DNA of 64,000 nucleotides from a virus. Under the pieces are notes generated by a model. It had not been told where the DNA came from. It was given only the letters and a program-made list of their open reading frames with translations, and did no database searches. The translations under genes and the position numbers were made by a program. Numbering within the stretch: position 1 is the stretch's first letter; the number at the start of each line of letters is the position of its first letter. Positions 53,961-60,337 of this stretch are shown here, in pieces. The stretch lies in the IMG/VR virus record IMGVR_UViG_3300024239_000355, positions 124,001 through 188,000 of that record; one strand, written 5' to 3'.

Positions 53961-56900
53961 TTAGCTAAAATTCACCCCAGAAAGCGCACCATACCAAGTT
54001 ATCCCCTGATCCCAGGTGGTTAATACTACGAGGTCCATCGCATCCGCACCGGTAGAGAGAACCGGTGCAACGCCCCCTGCCCACTTCACAGAACCCGGCC
54101 AAGTCACCAACCGTCCACCAATCGCATCCTGCTTCAACCACACAGATAGCGACACCGCTTTCAGATCGGGCATCGTCTGGCTAAACGATACCGTTGTGTC
54201 CGCATCTAGATGCACACAATGGTTGGAAATCTGAACATCCAGTGCATATGCACCGGTTGAAGTACCTTCCTGATGGGTGACAGCAACATTCTTTTCAAAT
54301 TCCACAATACCGTTACTGCTCGTGATTCCCCATTGAGCAACATCTAGAGCAGCCGCAAGTTTTGGCGCCAAATCATCTTCCAGCTTGGTTAAACCAACGG
54401 TAATTTCATCGTGCCACGCCAAACTACGCCATGCAGACCAATCGGGCTGGGTATCATCCTTGACGCGAATTGCAACATGATCCATTATGGAACCATCATT
54501 GCAATCCCAATTGACGGTCATTTGGGCACCACGATTGCCATACATCATCGTCCAACCAGACCGGTAGTCAGTCGGCTGATCAGAGGCGGAATAAGCGTCA
54601 AGACCAGAAAGACCATTGGCGAACAAAGTCGGCGCTGTACCCCCGGCTGGCGCGACATAATACAAGGAATGTCCGTCAACATACCCTTTGGTCACTGCAT
54701 GATTTACCGCCGTTGGGTTGCCTACCAACATAAGGTCACCCGTCATAGTACCACCGCTAAATGATAACTTCCCATCCAGGGCAATTTCCGCATCAGCCAT
54801 ACGGGTTTTCAGACTATCAATCTCACCCACGAACCCGCTATCCGCAGTTCCCAGTAAGGACAATTTCTGGTCAATCCCATACAGGTGCCCGGAAATATTG
54901 GTGTCGGATGCCGTGTAATTAGCAGATGTGTACTCCGCAGCAATACCCGAACCACCAACCCACGACAATTCCCCGCCACCATTAGTGCGAAGAACCTGAC
55001 CAGCAGTGCCATCGGTATTCGGCCAGAAATGCCCATCCAGGCGAACCTTACCGTTACCATCAGGCACAAGGGCAATATCCCCATCAACCTCGGTCGTCAC
55101 AATAGCGAACCCGTTGACATCGAGATTGCCACCAAGAGCCGGGGTCGTGTCTTCTTCAACACTATGCAGCAAACCAGTGACGCGAACCGTCAGATCATCC
55201 GCCGTAGCATCAATCGCCACGTCGGTACCTGCCTTGATGGTCTTCAGAACAAACGCTGGTCCAACGCCGTCTGTGACCAACGAGTTCCCACCAGTAGTGC
55301 TGGTGACGCTATAGACGACCGGTGTATTCCAGAATAGATTACCAGTACCATCGGTGGTCAATACTTGCCCATTGATCCCATCAACCGATGGAAGCTTCAT
55401 TCCATTCAAACGAATGGTTCCGTTTGCCGCCAAATCGGTAAACTTGGCTTTGCCAGCCAACCCATATCCAATCTCAACGCCATTGATCATACCACCCTGG
55501 ATGTCAACGTTCGCCTTGGATTGGATTGCCATATCGCGCAGACCAAGAGCCACACGTGCGGACACCGGATCGGTCAGGTCGGAGAGGTTATTGGAAATAC
55601 GCAGGTATCGCGTGTCGTTGTAACCACGGTTGGCAACATGGACATCTTGGTTCGGTGCATTTGTGACCGCCAAATACCCAGCACCAGGGGTCCAATATTC
55701 GTTGTTTTCATCAAAGAACCATGTGGCATCCTGTTGGGTGCCGCGCTCGATATGCAGCCCGGCAACCCCATAACCGGCAGTACCCGGCTTGTTCAGAATG
55801 ATACGAGGGGTGTCGAAATTCACCACCGCAGACTTGACGGTAGTATTTGCGCCCGTCACCAACAGGTTGGTCCGAATGGTCGTCATCGTTTCATCGACGC
55901 CAATACGCTGAACACCCGCAGTGGACAGCCCAATAGAGTTTGGACCCGCTAGATAAAGACCATTGTCGCTATCCGCAAACGTCAATGCAGGCTGCGCTTC
56001 AGTACCATCAGTAAGAACAACCCGACCAACAGAGAACGAAAGATCACCCGACATTGTATCGCCGGTCACGTTGACGTAGCGAGCATCAGACTCGGCACTA
56101 TCATAGAACCCAACGACTTCAAGGTTTAGGGTAGAACTCATCAAATCAGTAATCGTGACCGAACCCGAGGCATCGCCCGCTAGAGTGATGGTGAAATCAT
56201 CCACATCAATCAACGGGTTCCCATCAATTCCGTTTCCGTTGGCAACAGTCAAACCAGCACCAACCGTGATAGCGCGACGAGTGAACGTATCATTGCCAGA
56301 CTTGACGACTAAACCATCCCCAGCCCCATTAATGGAGTCCAAAACCGCGCCATCCACATCCAGATCACGCCCGTCTATTTTCTTCCCGGTAGCCACGGCA
56401 AAATCATTGGAGATCGTCCACGCCCCCGTAATCGTAGCGTTCTCAACCTTACGGGGATAATCCGAAGGTTCATAGTTACCCAAATGGAGAGCATTGGTGG
56501 CGTCCCCATCAAAAAGCGTCGCCTTCAGGGTTGAATTACCCACGGAACGATCCGAGGCGCCCGCTGAGACGAAATGGAATACCTTGTCGTCAGTATCATA
56601 CCAGAATTGATCAAATCCGGGCGCGGCAGGCGTCTGGAATCGGATGCTGTGGGTATCGAGGAACAATTCTTCCGTCGCACCATTAGGTCCATGATTTAAA
56701 AACCGAGCATCAGATTCGGACTTACTGTATACGTCGATGTTCGAGCGAGCCGCAGCGGCATCGGTTAAGTCAGAGAGGTTAAGCGTTTGCTGTGTATATC
56801 GAGCGTCATTATAATTACGATCACCAACCTGAGTACCACTGATCGGAGCGGCAATATTCCCAAGGTTCTTTTGGCTGAATGTCCATTGATCTTGGACTTC

Positions 56901-57311
56901 TTCCCAGATAAACCCAACACGCGGCTTTGACCCGCGATCAATTTCTATTCCTGCAAGCCCCAGACTGACCCCGGCACCAGTCTCGCCCTTGTTGAGAAGG
57001 ATTTTGTTATCTTTTACCTCAAGGTCAACTGAGTTGATTTGCGTCTTTACGCCAGCGACATTCAAACCACCCGTGACGGTAAGATCACCATCAATGGTCA
57101 TCGCATCGAAAATTGGGTTGGTTGCTACATGGATGACAATTTTCTTCTGGGCAGTACCAACCAAACCATCAACGTCAGTCAATACCAAATCGCAATTCTT
57201 CCCAGCTTCAATACCACGAAGAACTACAAACCCACGGTCTACGTCAACACGATCTATGATTCCAAGCTGGTTATACCCATCATCTAGGGTGGAGAAAAAT
57301 TTATCAACCAT
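53961..57311 (-). CDS. giant tail-fibre protein, 1116 aa
   Basis: The start at 57311 (MVDKFFSTL) has a perfect GGAGGT upstream and begins the shared module DRVDVDRGFVVLRGIEAG ... QKKIVIH. Residues 70-320 contain two copies of a unit with KSAVVNFDTPRIILNKPGT-like and NDARYTQQTLNLSDLTDAAA-like motifs. DARYVNVTGDTMSGDLSFS repeats follow, of the kind found in many phage fibres. Residues about 930-1010 (SASDQPTDYRSGWTMMYG, WSAWRSLAWHDEIT) form a pyocin-knob-like domain. The C-terminal 90 residues form a separate beta end. It heads the adhesin locus. Confidence 0.78.
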   Translation of the reverse strand: MVDKFFSTLDDGYNQLGIIDRVDVDRGFVVLRGIEAGKNCDLVLTDVDGLVGTAQKKIVIHVATNPIFDAMTIDGDLTVTGGLNVAGVKTQINSVDLEVKDNKILLNKGETGAGVSLGLAGIEIDRGSKPRVGFIWEEVQDQWTFSQKNLGNIAAPISGTQVGDRNYNDARYTQQTLNLSDLTDAAAARSNIDVYSKSESDARFLNHGPNGATEELFLDTHSIRFQTPAAPGFDQFWYDTDDKVFHFVSAGASDRSVGNSTLKATLFDGDATNALHLGNYEPSDYPRKVENATITGAWTISNDFAVATGKKIDGRDLDVDGAVLDSINGAGDGLVVKSGNDTFTRRAITVGAGLTVANGNGIDGNPLIDVDDFTITLAGDASGSVTITDLMSSTLNLEVVGFYDSAESDARYVNVTGDTMSGDLSFSVGRVVLTDGTEAQPALTFADSDNGLYLAGPNSIGLSTAGVQRIGVDETMTTIRTNLLVTGANTTVKSAVVNFDTPRIILNKPGTAGYGVAGLHIERGTQQDATWFFDENNEYWTPGAGYLAVTNAPNQDVHVANRGYNDTRYLRISNNLSDLTDPVSARVALGLRDMAIQSKANVDIQGGMINGVEIGYGLAGKAKFTDLAANGTIRLNGMKLPSVDGINGQVLTTDGTGNLFWNTPVVYSVTSTTGGNSLVTDGVGPAFVLKTIKAGTDVAIDATADDLTVRVTGLLHSVEEDTTPALGGNLDVNGFAIVTTEVDGDIALVPDGNGKVRLDGHFWPNTDGTAGQVLRTNGGGELSWVGGSGIAAEYTSANYTASDTNISGHLYGIDQKLSLLGTADSGFVGEIDSLKTRMADAEIALDGKLSFSGGTMTGDLMLVGNPTAVNHAVTKGYVDGHSLYYVAPAGGTAPTLFANGLSGLDAYSASDQPTDYRSGWTMMYGNRGAQMTVNWDCNDGSIMDHVAIRVKDDTQPDWSAWRSLAWHDEITVGLTKLEDDLAPKLAAALDVAQWGITSSNGIVEFEKNVAVTHQEGTSTGAYALDVQISNHCVHLDADTTVSFSQTMPDLKAVSLSVWLKQDAIGGRLVTWPGSVKWAGGVAPVLSTGADAMDLVVLTTWDQGITWYGALSGVNFS

Positions 57312-57337
57312 TAGTGACCTCCAAGCAACGCTCAGAG

Positions 57338-57345
57338 TATTTATC
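57338..57345 (-). promoter_or_regulatory. late promoter box GATAAATA
   Basis: GATAAATA on the minus strand lies 27-34 bases before the ATG at 57311. Confidence 0.65.
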
Positions 57346-57367
57346 GGTACCCTGTCTAAATAAAGAC

Positions 57368-58237
57368 ATGAAGATATTCGAAGTGACTGAACCAAAAAGC
57401 TCCGTTTTCTACCACGTGACATTCAAAAGTCGGCTTAAGTCGATCATGAAGAACGGGATTACATCTGGACATAAGCGCAACTGGAATAACCGTTTCGGTT
57501 CCAAGCTTGGCAGCACTAGACTGATCTATTTGTTCAGCGACTATACGTCGGCAGTGCGGTGGGCAGCCCGGATGGAATGGGACTTCCGCGACCAGGGCAA
57601 TCCCGAAATCGTCATCATCCGCATCCAATTCACCGGTTATGGTCGGCGGGACGAACACTGGGAAAATGATGGGTCATGGTGGACTACGGTGGACCCCATT
57701 CCACCGGATCAGATCATCGACGTGATCCCATTGACGCTCGAAATGAAGCGGGAAGTGGCACAAACTGATAAGGCAACTCCACCAGCCCTGCCACTTGATG
57801 AAAAAGTCAAAGTCTTGACTATCCATTCCGGATGGACACGCCTTGGTGGTTCCCCCATTATGGCGGAAAATCTACGGGTATTCGAGAATCCGCTACGGAA
57901 AGAATTCGAGGTAGCTGTCCAAGAAGTATATGCGATGGATGGTGAACCGAGCTTACGGGGCATTGCTCATGATGGGCGTGTTTGGGTATGGAATGCCGAA
58001 AAAGCAACCCATGATGCCTTATTACAAAATCTCGGTCTTCATGATCCAACGACAGGTGATTTTAACTACAAGAACCCAGCCTTCTGTTTCTTCATGGTAT
58101 ACACGTCAACCAGTTCCGATCACCCATTAGTCCTAAGCTATAACGGCGTGGCAAACAACATCGAGGTTCTAAAGAACACCGTAGCCAAACGCTGGAAAGT
58201 CAAAATAATTGATGGTGGACCTTTCATGGCACGTTAA
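57368..58237 (+). CDS. protein with ADP-ribosyltransferase-like N terminus, 289 aa
   Basis: Residues about 8-120 have the look of an ART-fold domain: FYHVTFKSRLKSIMKNGI (a YH-x-T then L-x-x-I-x-x-x-G-I start), TRLIYLFSDYTSAVRWAARM (strand then helix) and EIVIIRIQF (strand). The same start is typical of DarT-like and related NAD-using enzymes. T4 carries Alt and ModA/B of this fold, but this protein is not close to them. The C-terminal half (EVYAMDGEPSLRGIAHDGRV, SYNGVANNIEVLKNTVAKRW) is unrecognised. An in-frame GTG at 57314 is rejected because it would overlap the fibre promoter. No ribosome site is seen at 57368; a TCTAAATA box ends 6 bases before it. Confidence 0.55.
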   Translation: MKIFEVTEPKSSVFYHVTFKSRLKSIMKNGITSGHKRNWNNRFGSKLGSTRLIYLFSDYTSAVRWAARMEWDFRDQGNPEIVIIRIQFTGYGRRDEHWENDGSWWTTVDPIPPDQIIDVIPLTLEMKREVAQTDKATPPALPLDEKVKVLTIHSGWTRLGGSPIMAENLRVFENPLRKEFEVAVQEVYAMDGEPSLRGIAHDGRVWVWNAEKATHDALLQNLGLHDPTTGDFNYKNPAFCFFMVYTSTSSDHPLVLSYNGVANNIEVLKNTVAKRWKVKIIDGGPFMAR

Positions 58238-58242
58238 AACAG

Positions 58243-58274
58243 GAAACCCCCGGACCTTTCGAGCCGGGGGTTTC
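58243..58274. terminator. bidirectional intrinsic terminator
   Basis: An 11-bp perfect stem (GAAACCCCCGG at 58243-58253, CCGGGGGTTTC at 58264-58274) has T-rich flanks on both strands. It ends the ART-like gene on the plus strand and the structured RNA unit on the minus strand. Confidence 0.9.
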
Positions 58275-58601
58275 TTTATTAGGGAGAGCGTCGTTTTGGG
58301 ACATCGCTCTCTGTCTGTCCGGTCTTTCATCTACGTGTCGCAGCAACAAAGTGTTGCTCTACTTACGGTCCTTGCGGCATCATGGGGAACTCCCCTGTAG
58401 CGGCCAGTTCGGGTCGCGGATGGCGTCCATCCCGCGTGGTGGTTGTCGGCGCCCGTAGCTCTTCCGTCAGATTTGGTGGCTAGGGGCGCACTTGGCTTTC
58501 TCTCTGCCTGTCGTCCATAAAAGTCGGTAACTTACCTCGGGGGACCGGTCTTCATGGCGTTGGCTCCGCTTTACTTTTGAAGGACTTGAGCGCCCCTCAC
58601 A
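58243..58601 (-). ncRNA. candidate large structured RNA (about 360 nt)
   Basis: A near-consensus promoter and a strong terminator bound a GC-rich segment without a convincing gene. In the minus-strand transcript AGGGGCGC (58597-58590) pairs with GCGCCCCT (58489-58482). Within it GTCC and AAAAG pair with CTTTT and GGAC, closing a nested domain. Further hairpins are CGCGG-ATGG/CCAT-CCGCG (58415-58436), GGGG/CCCC (58384-58395), AGCAACA/TGTTGCT (58342-58358) and GAGAGCG/CGCTCTC (58305-58311 with 58284-58290). GGACA/TGTCC in the last region would form a pseudoknot or alternative fold. I cannot assign a family. Short stretches recall RNase P RNA, but too weakly to call. Confidence 0.7.
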
Positions 58602-58607
58602 GACATC

Positions 58608-58636
58608 AATCTACAGGTTGCAAACCCCCTTGTCAA
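58608..58636 (-). promoter_or_regulatory. strong sigma70-type promoter of the structured RNA
   Basis: On the minus strand TTGACA (58631-58636), a 17-base spacer and TAGATT (58608-58613) predict a start near 58601. Confidence 0.82.
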
Positions 58637-58655
58637 CAGGGTCAGCGAATTTTTT

Positions 58656-58663
58656 GATAAATA
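58656..58663 (+). promoter_or_regulatory. late-type box GATAAATA upstream of the leucyl-tRNA synthetase
   Basis: GATAAATA on the plus strand is the same octamer as in front of four fibre-locus genes. It lies 168 bases before the ATG at 58831. A TTGACC directly follows, but no well-spaced -10 was found for it, so late-type transcription is more likely. Confidence 0.45.
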
Positions 58664-58701
58664 TTGACCATAACTTACTTTTGGGATACTGGGTTCTCAT
58701 C

Positions 58702-58776
58702 ATGTGGACCAATATTCGGATCAACCTTCGACTTATCCTCCCAGTCGCGTTAGCGGCTGGGTCACGCATGAGTTGA
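58702..58776 (+). CDS. possible leucine-rich leader peptide, 24 aa
   Basis: A short frame MWTNIRINLRLILPVALAAG, followed by SRMS and TGA, sits in the leader of the leucyl-tRNA synthetase gene. Four of its residues 9-17 are leucines. A 22-base hairpin (58740-58761: CCCAG/CTGGG and CGC/GCG) overlaps the leucine codons, and a second hairpin (CCAACC/GGTTGG, 58782-58798) lies between the stop and the ribosome site. This is the layout of an amino-acid attenuator. There is no strong ribosome site, so translation is uncertain. Confidence 0.3.
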   Translation: MWTNIRINLRLILPVALAAGSRMS

Positions 58777-58830
58777 TCGATCCAACCTCGGTGGTTGGTC
58801 GGTAGAGATCACCATAAGTCTGAGGTTGCC

Positions 58831-60102
58831 ATGAATTCCCAAGAATACATTTGCGTCATGTTCCCGTACCCGTCTGGGGCGGGCTTGCATCTGGGTCACT
58901 ACTACAACTACGCCATCATCGATTCGTACTGCCGGTGGCGGCGCCTGCAAGGGGCGTCCGTGTTCCAACCGTTTGGGTACGATGCCTTCGGGCTGCCTGC
59001 CGAGAACTATGCCCGACAGATCGGCGGCGACCCGGCGACCGTCACCTATGACAACATCACCCGGTTCCGCCAGCAGATGGAGCGCATGAATACCCAATAC
59101 GTCGAACGCGCAGTCACGTGCGACCCGAGTTACGTCAAATGGACCCAATGGGTATTCACCAAGATGATGGAACGTGGGCTGGCGTACAAAGCCTGGGGCG
59201 ATGTTAATTGGTGTCCGTCCTGCGGGACCGTCCTGGCGAATGAACAGGTGGTTGAGGGTAAGTGCGAACGATGCAGCAGCACCGTTGAGCAGAAACACTT
59301 GAACCAATGGTACCTGCGCATTACCGACTACAAAGATCGATTGATCGCCAATCTTGACTACATCGACTACCCGGAATCCACCAAGAAACAGCAGCGCAAT
59401 TGGCTGGAAAACCTGCGCGACTGGTGCGTATCACGTCAACGCAATTGGGGCTGCCCAATTCCGGTGGAAGGTGAAACCGACACCCTGGATACGTTCGTTG
59501 ACTCGTCCTTCTATTATCTGCGCTATCTGACCGATTCGGACAGCGAGTTCCTGCCGATAGAAAATTACCGGCAAGTTGATCTGTATGTTGGCGGTCCAGA
59601 ACACGCCTGCATGCATCTGATCTACGCCCGGTTCGTCCACATGTTCTTGTACGACATCGGGGTGGTGCCAGTCGAAGAGCCATTCAAGCGGGTCATCCAT
59701 CAAGGAATGATCACAAAGGACGGCGCCAAGATGTCCAAGTCCAAAGGTAACGCGGTCAATCCGGATGAATACGACCCGGACGAACTGCGCATGTATCTGA
59801 TGTTCCTGGGTCACTACTTCGATGGGGGCGATTGGTCCGACACTCATATCAGCGGGGTACGCCGGTTCTTCGGGCGCATGAAGCGATGGCTGGCTGACAC
59901 TTCAGGTGAGGCTATCGACCTGACCGCGTTCGAGAAGCAGTTGAACTACAACGTCGAGAACTTCAAGTTCAACAAGGTGGTCAGTGGCTTCATGGAGTTC
60001 TACAACAAGAACAGCAAGAAACCGGTAGACCGGGTAACCGCAGACCGAATCATTGATTTGCTGCGGGTATTTGCACCGGGGTTCGACGTAGGGGAGGGTT
60101 AA
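58831..60102 (+). CDS. leuS: miniature leucyl-tRNA synthetase lacking the CP1 editing domain, 423 aa
   Basis: Class I synthetase core. It has FPYPSGAGLHLGH with the HIGH-type motif HLGH (20-23), YDAFGLPAENYA (50-61), a zinc site C128/C131/C145/C148, DTFVDSSFYYLRY (220-232), the leucine-site region GGPEHACMHLIYARF (254-268) and KMSKS (300-304). Bacterial LeuRS is about 860 residues. Here the sequence jumps from QQRNW (187-191) to LRDWCVSRQRNWG (195-207), precisely removing the about 190-residue CP1 editing domain. The anticodon helical bundle is cut to about 80 residues and the C-terminal domain is absent. GAGG precedes the ATG. Charging of tRNA-Leu or another acceptor is likely but unproven. 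Confidence 0.92.
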   Translation: MNSQEYICVMFPYPSGAGLHLGHYYNYAIIDSYCRWRRLQGASVFQPFGYDAFGLPAENYARQIGGDPATVTYDNITRFRQQMERMNTQYVERAVTCDPSYVKWTQWVFTKMMERGLAYKAWGDVNWCPSCGTVLANEQVVEGKCERCSSTVEQKHLNQWYLRITDYKDRLIANLDYIDYPESTKKQQRNWLENLRDWCVSRQRNWGCPIPVEGETDTLDTFVDSSFYYLRYLTDSDSEFLPIENYRQVDLYVGGPEHACMHLIYARFVHMFLYDIGVVPVEEPFKRVIHQGMITKDGAKMSKSKGNAVNPDEYDPDELRMYLMFLGHYFDGGDWSDTHISGVRRFFGRMKRWLADTSGEAIDLTAFEKQLNYNVENFKFNKVVSGFMEFYNKNSKKPVDRVTADRIIDLLRVFAPGFDVGEG

Positions 60103-60110
60103 CCCTCCCC
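60091..60110 (+). terminator. hairpin overlapping the leucyl-tRNA synthetase stop
   Basis: A perfect 20-base palindrome (GGGGAGGG TTAA CCCTCCCC) contains the TAA stop at 60100-60102. There is no T-run, so it may be a stability hairpin or a weak bidirectional terminator between convergent genes. Confidence 0.5.
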
Positions 60111-60152
60111 TGGACTCGTCCGGTCATCCCTCCCCTGGACTCGTCCGGTCAT
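60103..60152. repeat. perfect 25-base tandem duplication
   Basis: Two identical 25-base copies lie head to tail (60103-60127 and 60128-60152). The second encodes the C terminus of the small membrane protein; the first is almost wholly outside any gene. It looks like a recent slippage or gene-end duplication. Confidence 0.92.
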
Positions 60153-60324
60153 CCCAGTTGGAAACCACATAATAGAGCGTGTACGGGAAGACAATCCACC
60201 CAAGAAAGAATGCCGCGATCTTCACCCATCCCGGCATTTCTTTGTCAAAATGGACGAAGTGGTAATAATGCCACCACGTAGACGTGAATCCCATCCCGGC
60301 AATTATCCAAAGCAACAGCCCCAT
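60124..60324 (-). CDS. small membrane protein, 66 aa
   Basis: Two hydrophobic segments can be seen. Residues 1-13 (MGLLLWIIAGMGF) form a short first one. Residues about 33-55 (VKIAAFFLGWIVFPYTLYYVV) form a clear transmembrane helix. Between them is a tryptophan and histidine-rich stretch (STWWHYYHFVHFDKEMPGW). It lies 13 bases after the terminase stop and converges with the leucyl-tRNA synthetase gene. The function is unknown; small proteins next to the terminase are sometimes holins or exclusion factors, but nothing specific is seen. Confidence 0.6.
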   Translation of the reverse strand: MGLLLWIIAGMGFTSTWWHYYHFVHFDKEMPGWVKIAAFFLGWIVFPYTLYYVVSNWDDRTSPGEG

Positions 60325-60337
60325 TAGCCCACCTATA

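Noticed and set aside
57314-57367. Longer start (GTG at 57314) for the ART-like gene
   Set aside because: It would begin 3 bases from the divergent fibre start, cover the fibre promoter and its ribosome site, and add residues without domain sense.
58243-58601. RNase P RNA, tmRNA or group I intron identity for the structured RNA
   Set aside because: A few short RNase P-like stretches occur in the right order, but helix P4 and several universal nucleotides cannot be found. No tmRNA-like tRNA ends or group I core pairings were seen. Left as an unclassified RNA.
58781-58800. T-box element ahead of the synthetase
   Set aside because: The GGTGG-containing hairpin only vaguely recalls the antiterminator, and no specifier stem or T-box consensus is present.
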